DNA of 64,000 nt from CAYXLI01 sp964464925 (GCA_964464925.1 CAYXLI010000004.1:62001-126000); one strand, 5' to 3'; positions 1 to 8,132 are shown, numbered from the stretch's first letter. A program made the numbers and translations. The notes: generated by a model from the sequence alone, not told the origin.

Positions 1-309
1 TACCGTCTCAATGACGGCAATCTGTGGGGTATGGCCGCGGGCGCAGCGGCCTATTCCATCGTACGATTCATAGAAGCCTATGGGCTGTGGAACGCGCGCG
101 TGTGGGCCGAATGGTTCGCACTCTTGTCAGGCTGTTTGTACTTGCCCTGGGAGGTTGTCGAGGTCGTCAAGCACGCCACCCCGATTCGGTGGGCGGTGCT
201 CCTGGGAAACATCGCAATCGTGCTCTATATGGCTTATCTCCGTTGGAGCGAACAGGAACCTGCCCAACACAAAAATCCAGCCGGAGCCATTTCCCGCCTT
301 GCCGGATAG
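1..309 (+). CDS. DUF2127 family membrane protein, C-terminal part
   Basis: The reading frame is open from the first base, so the gene begins upstream of the window; only about 102 C-terminal residues are present. They contain two hydrophobic segments, and the segment with YGLWNARVWAEWFALLSG followed by YLPWEVVEVV is the typical conserved core of DUF2127 integral membrane proteins. The biochemical role of that family is not known. The last 20 or so residues are polar and probably cytoplasmic. The stop at 307-309 is followed by 127 nt before the next gene. Family assignment is by motif memory and fairly sure; function is not assignable. Confidence 0.72.
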   Translation, partial: YRLNDGNLWGMAAGAAAYSIVRFIEAYGLWNARVWAEWFALLSGCLYLPWEVVEVVKHATPIRWAVLLGNIAIVLYMAYLRWSEQEPAQHKNPAGAISRLAG

Positions 310-393
310 TCCGGATAGTTGAGACCTAAGTACCATTTCTTTTTCTTTGCCCCGTAGGACGAAACCGTCGCAAAAGTCCTTGCAGAATGCAGA

Positions 394-407
394 TGTAACC
401 CGTTACA
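394..407. promoter_or_regulatory. Perfect 6-2-6 dyad, possible operator
   Basis: TGTAAC-CC-GTTACA is a perfect inverted repeat 30 nt upstream of the GTG start of the PEP-CTERM gene. A weak sigma70-like pair (TTGCAG at 380-385 and TACACT at 404-409, 18-nt spacer) would place the dyad across the spacer and -10 region, as expected of a repressor site. There is no T-run after it, so it is unlikely to be a terminator. The regulator is unknown. Confidence 0.35.
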
Positions 408-436
408 CTTATCAGAAAGAAACGTAGGAGTCTTTC

Positions 437-985
437 GTGAACAGTCGTAAGGAAACTGTGTCTGCATTCTTGAAAAAATTCTCTCGAACGCTCTTGGCAA
501 CTACTTGCCTGACCGTGGCGGGAGCCGCAGCATCCCAAGCGGCCGTCCTTACCGAATCGACCGATCTCAGTAATTCCGTTTCGTCGCCGACGATATTGGA
601 TCCGAGCATAAATACGGTGATCGGGAACTTTTCGGATGGATCTCCGGCTAACTTCAACTTCGACCCGGCAGACTATTTCCAGTTTACCGGTCTCACACCA
701 GGCTCGTCCTTTACTCTGAACTGGACCCCGAATGGGTACGTAACGCTAAGGGCGTATGACCCGGCCAACACCAGCACGCCGCTCATTGATTACACCAGTC
801 CCAACGCTTCGACGTTCAATGGCACGGTTCCGAATAGTGGCGCGCTGACCGTGGGTGCAATCAACTCCGAAGGCATGGGCTTCCAGGTTTCGCTATCAGG
901 CGTTCCGGAACCGGGTACTCTGAGTGTTACGGGACTTGCGCTCGCAGGCGCTCTGGCTCTCCGGCGGAAAAAGAAGAACAGTTAA
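437..985 (+). CDS. PEP-CTERM sorting domain surface protein
   Basis: A 182-residue exported protein. The GTG start at 437 has TAGGAG 6 nt upstream. An N-terminal signal peptide (basic residues, then LLATTCLTVAGAAASQAA) ends near residue 35. The middle is Asn/Thr/Ser/Asp-rich, low in Cys and Lys, as expected of an extracellular beta-rich protein. The C-terminus has all three parts of a PEP-CTERM tail: the VPEPGTL motif, a hydrophobic helix (VTGLALAGALAL) and a basic end RRKKKNS. Such tails are recognised by an exosortase, which cleaves and anchors the protein in the envelope; no exosortase gene is in this window. The specific function is unknown. A 6-2-6 dyad lies just upstream. Confidence 0.88.
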   Translation: MNSRKETVSAFLKKFSRTLLATTCLTVAGAAASQAAVLTESTDLSNSVSSPTILDPSINTVIGNFSDGSPANFNFDPADYFQFTGLTPGSSFTLNWTPNGYVTLRAYDPANTSTPLIDYTSPNASTFNGTVPNSGALTVGAINSEGMGFQVSLSGVPEPGTLSVTGLALAGALALRRKKKNS

Positions 986-998
986 GCTGTAGCTGCGT

Positions 999-1664
999 TT
1001 GTTCCAAATCTTCCAAATCCTCGAACCCTCCGAGCTGCAAAAATTATTGGCCGGGCTCCGATCCGCGTCCTTCGTGGACGGCAAGCTAACGGCACATGGA
1101 GCCGCTCGGAGGGCAAAAGACAACCTGCAATCGGAGCGCTCCGGAGCAGAGCCTACGGAACTCGACCAAGTAGTGCTGAACGCCCTCGGCCGCAGTGCCG
1201 GCTTTCAGGCATTCGCTCTCCCGAAAAGGCTTCTCCTCCCCACCTTTAGCCGCTACGACGTAGGCATGCAGTATGCAACTCATGTAGATAGCGCTCTCAT
1301 GGGAGGCACCAGCGGGGAGCAGGTTCGTTCGGATCTGGCGATGACTCTTTTCCTCAGCGAGCCGGACCAGTATGATGGCGGAGAATTGGTCATCGAACTC
1401 CCATTCGGCGAGCAGGAGATCAAGCTGCCGGCCGGTGAGGCCGTCGTTTATCCGGCGACCACCTTGCACCGTGTGAACCCTATCACCCGGGGAACACGGC
1501 TCGCCGCGATTGCTTGGATGCAAAGCGCAGTACCCGACGAGCGCTTGCGCGGGATCCTGTACGACCTCTCGAAGGCAATCCAGGAACTGGATGAAAACTC
1601 TCCTGCTGTCCCGAAACTGCTGAAGTGCTACCAAAACCTGCTGCGCCTTTCGGCTGAGATATAG
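999..1664 (+). CDS. Fe(II)/2-oxoglutarate dioxygenase, PiuC/YbiX (PKHD) type
   Basis: A 221-residue protein similar in length (about 225) and layout to the PKHD-type hydroxylases PiuC/YbiX. The double-stranded beta-helix iron site is visible: HVD in YATHVDSALM (about residues 92-94), the distal His in TTLHRV near residue 157, and a downstream Arg (TRGTRLAAI) suited to bind 2-oxoglutarate. The segment SDLAMTLFLSEPDQYDGGELVI is the family's hallmark. Members are linked to iron-siderophore systems, but no TonB receptor is adjacent here. The start used is TTG at 999, because the N-terminal alignment begins there; no strong ribosome binding site is seen. The gene ends 8 nt before the trigger-factor-like gene, so the two may be co-transcribed. 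Confidence 0.85.
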   Translation: MFQIFQILEPSELQKLLAGLRSASFVDGKLTAHGAARRAKDNLQSERSGAEPTELDQVVLNALGRSAGFQAFALPKRLLLPTFSRYDVGMQYATHVDSALMGGTSGEQVRSDLAMTLFLSEPDQYDGGELVIELPFGEQEIKLPAGEAVVYPATTLHRVNPITRGTRLAAIAWMQSAVPDERLRGILYDLSKAIQELDENSPAVPKLLKCYQNLLRLSAEI

Positions 1665-1672
1665 ATTTGGTT

Positions 1673-2308
1673 ATGATCACGCGCCGAACGATTGTCTCTT
1701 TGGCTTCGGATCGCGTGCAGGAGCTCGAGCGCGAAGAACTCGTCCGCCTCGGGGAAACAATCCGCCTCCCCGGATTCCGTCCGGGCAAAATACCAAAACA
1801 GATCCTTCAACAGCGATACGGCGAAAGGGCCCGGCGCGCCGCTGCTCAAAAGGTAGTGTCCGAAGCAATCGAAGAACTACGGCGTGATGGAAGCCTTCCG
1901 TCGAGCATCGAAGTCCGGGAAAACGAGGTGGAGATCACCAGCACGCACCTGCCGTCTCTCCCGAATTTTGACCCGTCAACTATGCACATCGATGCTTCTG
2001 GGGAGCGCGCTCACCGCAAACAGCAGGTGCTCGACCATTTGAACGTGGCGTACGACTTCCCCATTGCGGATCAATTAGTAGATCGTGAATTTGCGGCCAT
2101 CTGGGCAGCGGCCGAAGCCCAATCGCCGTTCGCGGAAGAAGATCGCAACGCACTTGCGGCGGAATTACGGCCCATCGCAGAGCGCCGGGTGCGGCTAGGC
2201 ATCGTCATTATGGAACTGGCCCGCCGCGCCGGACTGCGTGCATCCTCGCCCGAAGAACTGGAAGACCTAGTCATCGATTTCCTTTTGGGGTCAGACCCCA
2301 ACGGTTAG
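1673..2308 (+). CDS. Trigger-factor-like protein without PPIase domain
   Basis: A 211-residue protein. Residues 32-60 (LPGFRPGKIP, then LQQRYGERARRAAAQKVV) carry the GFRxGKxP signature by which trigger factor binds ribosomal protein uL23 at the exit tunnel. The C-terminal part (about 115-205, including IAERRVRLGIVIMELA) resembles the helical chaperone domain of trigger factor. The FKBP-type isomerase domain that normally lies between is missing, and the protein is about half the usual 430 residues. I infer a ribosome-associated holdase of reduced form. ATG at 1673 is preferred over TTG at 1667. The last residues (GSDPNG) and stop codon are supplied by a dispersed repeat that also ends the next gene. 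Confidence 0.72.
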   Translation: MITRRTIVSLASDRVQELEREELVRLGETIRLPGFRPGKIPKQILQQRYGERARRAAAQKVVSEAIEELRRDGSLPSSIEVRENEVEITSTHLPSLPNFDPSTMHIDASGERAHRKQQVLDHLNVAYDFPIADQLVDREFAAIWAAAEAQSPFAEEDRNALAAELRPIAERRVRLGIVIMELARRAGLRASSPEELEDLVIDFLLGSDPNG

Positions 2309-2319
2309 CTTACACTTTT
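2286..2319 (+). repeat. Dispersed 34-nt palindromic repeat, copy 1
   Basis: Begins with TGGGGTCAGACCCCA, a 6-1-6 palindrome, and continues through the stop codon as GGTTAGCTTACACTTTT. It matches 4201-4234 with one mismatch in 34 nt. It encodes the C-terminal GSDPNG and the TAG of the trigger-factor-like gene. The hairpin followed by TTTT could also act as a weak terminator. TGGGGTCAGACCCC-type palindromes are, to my recollection, common dispersed repeats in several phyla. Confidence 0.85.
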
Positions 2320-2426
2320 CGTCCGCAGTTCCTCGCTCGCCGCAGTTACCGATACAGTGAATTTACGCCGAAACCCATCCCGCTTCATTTGAGTCTTCTG
2401 TTTCACAGCTAAAATGGGAATCTACA

Positions 2427-4223
2427 ATGGCCGAAGTTCGCCAAATGCCTGCAGTTAATACACCCCGGCCCCGGGCGAGGACTGCATACACTAAACGGAC
2501 GACCTCACCTCTCCCTGCAAAACCAGAGAATCGCTCCAAACAAACGGACCAGTCCAGGCTTTGGTGGTGGCTTCTCGCTGTAGTCGTTGTCATCGAGGTC
2601 GCTTTCGAGGTATACGGGCCATCCCTCCGGGGACCCTTCGTATTCGATGATTTTTCACTCCCCTTTTACGATCCCCGTCGCCCCGTCGATCAATTCGCCG
2701 AATGGATTCAGGGAGTTCGCCCCGTCCTCATGTTCAGCTACTGGCTGAACTATTATTTTTCTGACCGCAACCCCTACTCGTATCACGTTCTGAACGTGCT
2801 CATCCACGTTGCCAACGCATTCCTCGTGTACGGGATTTCCTCCAATTTGCTGGCCCGGTCTCCTAAGGGTCTGGCCGTTAGACAACCTTTCGCCATCGCC
2901 TGCGGATTGCTATTCCTATTGCACCCCATCCAAACTGAATCGGTCGCCTACATTGCAGGCCGTTCGGAAAGTTTGAGCGCTCTATTCTGTCTTTCTGCGC
3001 TGGCATTGTTCCTCTATAAAGGCTCCGAAAAAATCAGTTGGCTCAGGTCCGCGGCCGTCTTGCTATTGTTTGCGCTCGCCACCAGAACGAAAGAGCACAC
3101 GGCGATCCTCCCGCTGGTGTTTGTTCTAACGGATTGGCTATGGGATTCTGGCCCCGTCGGAGCGCTTCGTAAGAACAGGCTCCTTTACCTACCCATCGCT
3201 CTGGGTGCACCCGTAGCCCTCTTTTTTGTCTGGAAAGTCTTAAGCTCCTCTGCTAGTGCGGGATTCGCGCTCAAGGGAGTGACCTGGTACGGATACTTCT
3301 TCACGGAATGCGGCGTCCTGCTCACCTATTTACGTCTGTTTCTGGTACCAGCGCGGCAAAACATCGACTACAACCTGCCGATTCTGTCTGCACCGAATTT
3401 CATGACCGCCGCGGGAATTCTTGCCGCTCTCGGTCTGCTATACGTGGCTTGGCGGTGGCGCAAGCGCCAACCGCTCATTACCTACGGAATCCTGTTCTTC
3501 TTCATCTTTTTGGCGCCTACAAGTTCGTTCATTCCGATAAAGGATGCCCTCGCGGAACGGCGGCTTTACCTCCCGATCGTAGGTCTCATTCTCGTTTCGG
3601 CGGGTCTCCTCATCGAGTGGAAAATCACCGGGACAAGAGTGTTTGTTGCAAGCTCGGTAGTTTTGGTACTCGCCGGCGTTCTTACGTACCAGCGAAGCCG
3701 TGTATGGGGGAGTGAAGTGGCACTCTGGGAAGATACTCTTTCCAAGGCACCGCAAGATCTGCGCGGCTACCCGCACCTCATCCACGGATATGTAAGCGAG
3801 CGCCGTTGCAAAGAAGCGCTCCTCCGCCTCGACGGACTCTCGAAACAAATTCCGGTAGATGCGACCCTACTGACCCATTGGGCCTTTGCTTACGAATGTG
3901 TAAACCGGCCCGATGAAGCAATTCTCAAATTGCAGGCTGCGGCCCAAATGGCGCCGGACGCGAATATCGAGATGAAGATCGCAACCGACAGCCTCAGGCT
4001 CAACCACATTGAAGATGCATTGTCGGCCCTGGATCGCGCTCTCGTCCTGGACCCTTCTCTAGACTCCGCATATGTCACCCGAGGCGACCTCTACGCTCAG
4101 TCAGGACAGATCCCGCGTGCGGTGGAGGACTACCGGAACGCTCTCCGCATAAACCCGAAAAACACCCGCGCGCTCATGCAACTCCACTCCCTCACCCAGA
4201 TGGGGTCAGACCCCAAGGGTTAG
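2427..4223 (+). CDS. TMTC-like multi-pass membrane protein with C-terminal TPRs
   Basis: A 598-residue protein. The first 45 residues are polar and basic and presumably cytoplasmic. From about 46 to 435 there are about ten hydrophobic segments. The first loop carries GPFVFDDF and RPVLMFSYWLNYYF followed by HVLNVLIHVANAFLVY, the arrangement seen in TMTC-type/GT-C membrane glycosyltransferases (O-mannosyltransferase related), with FDD as the likely catalytic acidic pair. Residues about 440-590 form TPR units, including SAYVTRGDLYAQSGQIPRAVEDYRNALRINP. Likely role: transfer of a lipid-linked sugar to a protein or envelope acceptor outside the membrane; the substrate is not predictable. The C-terminal GSDPKG and stop come from the second copy of the palindromic repeat. 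Confidence 0.8.
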   Translation: MAEVRQMPAVNTPRPRARTAYTKRTTSPLPAKPENRSKQTDQSRLWWWLLAVVVVIEVAFEVYGPSLRGPFVFDDFSLPFYDPRRPVDQFAEWIQGVRPVLMFSYWLNYYFSDRNPYSYHVLNVLIHVANAFLVYGISSNLLARSPKGLAVRQPFAIACGLLFLLHPIQTESVAYIAGRSESLSALFCLSALALFLYKGSEKISWLRSAAVLLLFALATRTKEHTAILPLVFVLTDWLWDSGPVGALRKNRLLYLPIALGAPVALFFVWKVLSSSASAGFALKGVTWYGYFFTECGVLLTYLRLFLVPARQNIDYNLPILSAPNFMTAAGILAALGLLYVAWRWRKRQPLITYGILFFFIFLAPTSSFIPIKDALAERRLYLPIVGLILVSAGLLIEWKITGTRVFVASSVVLVLAGVLTYQRSRVWGSEVALWEDTLSKAPQDLRGYPHLIHGYVSERRCKEALLRLDGLSKQIPVDATLLTHWAFAYECVNRPDEAILKLQAAAQMAPDANIEMKIATDSLRLNHIEDALSALDRALVLDPSLDSAYVTRGDLYAQSGQIPRAVEDYRNALRINPKNTRALMQLHSLTQMGSDPKG

Positions 4224-4234
4224 CTTACACTTTT
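4201..4234 (+). repeat. Dispersed 34-nt palindromic repeat, copy 2
   Basis: Same element as 2286-2319, in the same orientation, also placed in frame so that it supplies the last residues GSDPKG and the TAG stop of the upstream gene. The single mismatch changes Asn to Lys. Similarity fades outside the 34 nt on both sides. Confidence 0.85.
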
Positions 4235-4353
4235 GTTCGCGCCGGGCTTTTCAGAAATCTGAAGACTATATCCCACTCCGAATCAACGGGTTGCGAGTCC
4301 CGATTCCTATTCCTCCCCCTTCCGTCTGCTATTCGTGACAGTAGGAAGAACCC

Positions 4354-4935
4354 ATGTCTTCACTACGCAAAATCGAATCGAATCGCCAGAACGCGATGCA
4401 CTCCACCGGACCCATCACGAACACCGGCCGCCAAATCAGTTCCCAGAATCGGACCTCTCACGGCCTCACATCGCGCCGTGCCGTCCTCAAGTCGGAAAAT
4501 CAATCCGACTTCGACCAACTTCTTTCCGAGCTCACGCAGGACTACAACCCGCAGAGCACTCTCGAAAAGGAATTAGTCCAGGAAATCGCCGATAATGCAT
4601 GGCGCCTCAGACGAGCCGCACAAATCGAAGCTGGCCTCTTCGATCAGGCGGACGATGATTTCCAGAAGATTTCGTCCGAATTAGACAAACTCCGCCGCTA
4701 CCGCACAGCCATCGAGCGAGCCTGGCACAAAGCCATCGACCAATTGCGGAAGATCCAGTCCAAACCGGTCGCTCAGATCGCGGACCAGAAGGCGAACCAG
4801 ATCCGCACCCAGGCCATCGATGAAACCTTGGCCATGATCCTCGGCGCCCCGCTCCCAGGCCAAGGGCCGGAGTCCGCCATCGAGATCAATCTGGATGAAG
4901 AACCGGATGAAGACCAGGACCTGGACGCAGCCTAG
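4354..4935 (+). CDS. STGP...HGLTS family hypothetical protein
   Basis: A 193-residue soluble protein. Residues 17-40 read STGPITNTGRQISSQNRTSHGLTS, the signature of a large family of unknown function, present in many copies in Acidobacteria and Planctomycetes. After this come a D-F-x2-L-x4-L-x3-Y-x-P block and a charged, mostly helical region (about 65-150, ELVQEIADNAWRLRR... AGLFDQADDDF...) that may form a coiled coil. The tail is very acidic (EEPDEDQDLDAA). There is no signal peptide or membrane segment. ATG at 4354 is the start, with no strong ribosome site visible. Its TAG stop and the stop of the opposing ABC transporter share the palindrome CTAG at 4932-4935. Confidence 0.72.
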   Translation: MSSLRKIESNRQNAMHSTGPITNTGRQISSQNRTSHGLTSRRAVLKSENQSDFDQLLSELTQDYNPQSTLEKELVQEIADNAWRLRRAAQIEAGLFDQADDDFQKISSELDKLRRYRTAIERAWHKAIDQLRKIQSKPVAQIADQKANQIRTQAIDETLAMILGAPLPGQGPESAIEINLDEEPDEDQDLDAA

Positions 4936-6761
4936 CGGTACCCGGCGGCTTGCAGTTCGAACAGTTCGGAGTACATTCCTCCGTGTTGCAGCAGTTCCTG
5001 ATGGCTCCCCTGCTCAACGATGCGGCCGCCGCCCAGCACCAGAATCCTGTCGGCCATGCGAACTGTGGAAAACCTGTGGGAAATCAGAACCGCCATACGG
5101 CCGCGGGTCAACTCGGAGAACTGCAGGAACACCTCGAATTCGGCCCTCGCGTCCAGGCTCGCCGTAGGCTCATCCAAAATAAGCACTTGCGCGTCCCGCA
5201 TGTACGCTCGGGACAACGCGATCTTCTGCCATTGGCCCGCCGACAGGTCAACCCCGCCCTCGAAACGGCGTCCGAGCATCTGGTCATACCCGGCAACCAG
5301 CTTATCTATGAGCGCATCTGCCGATCCTTTCCGCGCCGACGCCTGAATCCGCTCCATATCTTCGACCGCCTCCACTCGGCCGAACCCGATGTTCTCCCGG
5401 ACCCGCATGTCATAACGCATGTAGTCCTGAAAAATGACGCCGATCTCGCTCCTGAGGTCCTCGACGGAGTAATCCCGCAAATCGGCGCCATCCAGCAAAA
5501 TCCGCCCGGAGGTCGGATCGTACAAACGTGCTAATAATTTCACCAGAGTTGTTTTGCCGGCTCCGTTTTCGCCGATCAACGCAATTCGTTCGCCGGCCCC
5601 TAGCCGGAAACTCACATCCTCCAACGCTTTATGGCCGGATCCCGGGTACGCAAACGACACGTTCTGGAACTCGTACCCATCCCGGATCGGCCGTGGAGCC
5701 GGCAGCGCATGCGGCTTTGAAATGATGGTTGGCTTCGTTTCGAAAAACTCGAAAAGGTCCTCCAGGTAGAGAGCCTGTTCAGCGATCCCGCTGAAATTGC
5801 TGAACAACGATTCGATCAGGTTTCTCGACCGGGCGAATGCACCGGTCAGAAAGGTCAGGTCGCCCACCGTCAGCGATCCACTCAGCGTTCTGTATAGGAT
5901 CATCGCGTACGCGCCATAGTAGCCGAGTGTCGGCAGCAGGTTCAGCGCTCCGCCGAGAGCCGCCCTCTGCAGCGCAAGACTCCGGTTCGCTTGGTAAAAA
6001 CCGTCGAACAGCCGACGCGAGCGTTCCGTCAGGTACTTGCCTAACCCGAATATTTTGACTTCTTTAGCGGTGTTATTGCTGGCACCGAGCAGCCGGAGGT
6101 AATCCAGTTCCCGCCGCTCCGGTGTCCATCGAAATAGTAACGAATAGGAGAGCATGGCGAATTTCGTTTCGCCCAGAAACGCCGGAACAACGGCCAACAC
6201 CAGTAGCAGCAGGTAGAGAGGAGAAAACCAGATTACGCTAATACTTAGGGTCACTAATGTAATACACTGCTGCATCATTCCCGCCAGACCCGCTAGCATT
6301 CCAAGCCGGTTAGTCGTCTGACGGCGTGCCCGCTCCATCTTGTCGTAGAACGCGGGATCCTCAAAGGACACCAGGTCAAGTTGTGCCGCGTGCTCCATCA
6401 TCCGCAAGCTAACGTGGTTTGTGAACAGGTCGCCCAGCAGGCTGTCGCACAGGCTTACCGCCCTGGAAAGCAGATCAGCCGCGATCGCCAGCCCGAGTTC
6501 CAGCACAAGCAGCCGCCATACGTGCGCAGGATCCACGGTTTTGCCGCCTACCGCCCTCACCACGGCGTCGATGATGAGCTTGGCAACCCAGAGCGTCGCC
6601 AGCGGCAGGAGCGCCGCCAAAAGCCGCAAAACCAGGGAGGCCGTCGTGAGCAGCGGGCTGGTCGACCAGACCATGCGCAGCAGGGGCGGAACGTTCTTCA
6701 GTGCCGCAAGCCGGGGCTTCCAGCCTGAAGGAACCTCCTTCTTCGGCAGCGGAGGGTGCAT
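4932..6761 (-). CDS. ABC exporter, fused permease and ATPase
   Basis: A 609-residue half-transporter of the type IV exporter class. Residues 35-335 hold about six membrane segments; the nucleotide-binding domain spans about 360-609. Walker A is GENGAGKTT (397-405), the Q-loop is in VIFQDY (about 445), the signature is LSAGQ (506-510), Walker B is VLILDEP (526-532), and the switch His is in LISHRFS (H562). All catalytic parts are intact, so it should be active as a homodimer or with an unseen partner. The signature is LSAGQ rather than LSGGQ, which is tolerated. The substrate is not predictable: no adjacent biosynthetic or peptide gene is present. It is followed convergently by the STGP-family gene. 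Confidence 0.92.
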   Translation of the reverse strand: MHPPLPKKEVPSGWKPRLAALKNVPPLLRMVWSTSPLLTTASLVLRLLAALLPLATLWVAKLIIDAVVRAVGGKTVDPAHVWRLLVLELGLAIAADLLSRAVSLCDSLLGDLFTNHVSLRMMEHAAQLDLVSFEDPAFYDKMERARRQTTNRLGMLAGLAGMMQQCITLVTLSISVIWFSPLYLLLLVLAVVPAFLGETKFAMLSYSLLFRWTPERRELDYLRLLGASNNTAKEVKIFGLGKYLTERSRRLFDGFYQANRSLALQRAALGGALNLLPTLGYYGAYAMILYRTLSGSLTVGDLTFLTGAFARSRNLIESLFSNFSGIAEQALYLEDLFEFFETKPTIISKPHALPAPRPIRDGYEFQNVSFAYPGSGHKALEDVSFRLGAGERIALIGENGAGKTTLVKLLARLYDPTSGRILLDGADLRDYSVEDLRSEIGVIFQDYMRYDMRVRENIGFGRVEAVEDMERIQASARKGSADALIDKLVAGYDQMLGRRFEGGVDLSAGQWQKIALSRAYMRDAQVLILDEPTASLDARAEFEVFLQFSELTRGRMAVLISHRFSTVRMADRILVLGGGRIVEQGSHQELLQHGGMYSELFELQAAGYR

Positions 6762-6788
6762 ACGTTTCTACTGTAGCTGGAAACAGAA

Positions 6789-6815
6789 ATGCTCGCCTTT
6801 GGAGGAGGCGAGCAT
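6789..6815. other. Perfect 9-bp stem-loop upstream of the ABC exporter gene
   Basis: ATGCTCGCC and GGCGAGCAT are separated by 9 nt (TTTGGAGGA). With a small bulge the stem can be extended by CAG/CTG. It lies 28 nt upstream of the exporter's ATG on the minus strand, so it would be in the 5' leader. Read on the minus strand it is followed by TTTCTGTTTCC, a poor U-tract, so a terminator or attenuator role is only possible. Confidence 0.45.
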
Positions 6816-6822
6816 CTGTATA

Positions 6823-6839
6823 CCCCGGGATTGCCGGGG
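6823..6839. other. 6-bp GC-only stem-loop
   Basis: CCCCGG and CCGGGG flank a 5-nt loop (GATTG). It is 7 nt from the 9-bp stem-loop at 6789-6815, so the two could form a tandem hairpin leader. No T-run follows on either strand. Confidence 0.35.
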
Positions 6840-7145
6840 ATGTTATGGGAGAATCAGGTTCAACGGAATCGCAACCCCGTCAAAAACCTGTATGTGTTTG
6901 GAGTTTATGGTTTCGGGGGTGCGAAGTCAAGAAATTTTCCCGGCTGCGGAGAGCCCGCCCTAACCCTCTTTCGGCAAACAACTTACACGCTTGTTGTTTT
7001 TTTCACACGAAACGCGAATCGCAGCCAAAGGCTGTGGATCCATTCTTCATTTGGGTTGCAAGTTTTTGATAACAAAGAGAGTAAGCCGCCTAACGGGCGT
7101 CGAGAGAGGGGGCGAAGGACGCGCACGCAGCGTGCCAAAGACAAT

Positions 7146-8132
7146 CTACTTTTTGTCGATCTCCAAAGTCGTGAATGTGTCGCTCGCTGGCGAGATTCCG
7201 AACCGCCCCAGCATCACTCGGAACCCGCCGAACATGATTCCAAACAGAATCGACATGCCTCCGAGCGCGGCCGCCAGGATCACGATTCCCAGCAACATGT
7301 CACCCGCGTTCTCGGTCTTCTTGTTCGGATTCTCGTGAACGGTGAGATTCGGTTCGTAATTGACTTGGGCCAGCAGCCGTTCCGCCTCGTCCGGGTTCTG
7401 CGGGTCGGCGATTACTGCCACTAAATGACCCGACCGTTTCGCTCGCGTATTTGAAATCTTTAGGAAATCGTCGATCTTTTGCCTTGCAATTTGAGGCGTT
7501 GGATAAGCGAAAATCGCAAGCTGCATCTCACCTACCGGCGTTTTATAGCGCCCGATTTCTGCTTCGGCTCCGAGCGAAAAGGCAGCCGCTGCCGGGTTGA
7601 TCTCCGGTTGGAATTTCTGTAGTGAAACTGGCCCGACAACGTATCGCTCGGAGTTCGGTACCAGGTTCTTTTCTGGCAGGTGTTTCACCGGGAGCGAGGA
7701 CTGGTCCACTCGCGGCAGGTTGAAATAAAGTTGCTTCAACTGCAGTTCGGTCGGCTTGCCGTCGAACTGCACCACGTAATTGCCCAGAAGTGCCATCAAT
7801 CCGCCGTTCGGCAGATCCGCTGACACGTTGCTGGCCTTTGAAGGAGTCGCGTTCGCAGGACGCAGCCACTCGAAAACGGCAAAGCCGCCGGTCGGGTCCT
7901 TCAATCGGTACAGCGATCCGTTGAGCGTCTTCCCTGCTCCGGAGTACTGCGCGCTCTCGGCGGCTTCGAGTCCGAATTCGTCCCAAAGGTCCTTGTCGTG
8001 GACCGTAATTGGCTTGGAAGAGACCTTCTTCAGGTCGCCAAGCTTGTCCAGCCAAAGCGCGGATTTCTGATCCGCGCCGGAGGCCAAACTCAGACTGAGC
8101 GCAATGAGGAGTGCGCCTAGGCGCCGTGACAT
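7146..8132 (-). CDS. Signal-peptide protein with C-terminal membrane anchor, DUF6599-like
   Basis: A 328-residue protein from ATG at 8132 (MSRRLGALLIALSLSLASGA, a good signal peptide). The stop codon of secA lies 13-15 nt inside this gene, so the two are translationally coupled; GGAAAG precedes the ATG at usable distance. The exported part (about 20-285) has no catalytic motif I know; the pattern of a hydrophilic domain concerned with FEWLRP and a late hydrophobic stretch (about 288-312, LLGIVILAAALGGMSILFG) suggests a periplasmic domain held by a C-terminal helix. I recall similar acidobacterial proteins being filed under DUF6599, but this was not checked. Linkage to secA suggests, without proving, a role in export or envelope quality. 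Confidence 0.68.
   Translation of the reverse strand: MSRRLGALLIALSLSLASGADQKSALWLDKLGDLKKVSSKPITVHDKDLWDEFGLEAAESAQYSGAGKTLNGSLYRLKDPTGGFAVFEWLRPANATPSKASNVSADLPNGGLMALLGNYVVQFDGKPTELQLKQLYFNLPRVDQSSLPVKHLPEKNLVPNSERYVVGPVSLQKFQPEINPAAAAFSLGAEAEIGRYKTPVGEMQLAIFAYPTPQIARQKIDDFLKISNTRAKRSGHLVAVIADPQNPDEAERLLAQVNYEPNLTVHENPNKKTENAGDMLLGIVILAAALGGMSILFGIMFGGFRVMLGRFGISPASDTFTTLEIDKK

Larger units (their letters stand above)
6762..7145. other. 384-nt intergenic region with two stem-loops
   Basis: The only stretch above 300 nt with no credible gene. Short open frames here lack coding character and ribosome sites. It lies between two minus-strand genes, so it would hold the terminator of the DUF6599-like gene and the promoter of the ABC exporter. 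Two inverted repeats stand near 6789-6839 (listed separately). No tRNA, riboswitch or mobile-element pattern was recognised. Confidence 0.6.

Noticed and set aside
6701..7424. Several overlapping plus-strand ORFs between the ABC exporter and the DUF6599-like gene
   Set aside because: No ribosome site or protein-like composition; they run antisense into real genes on both sides.
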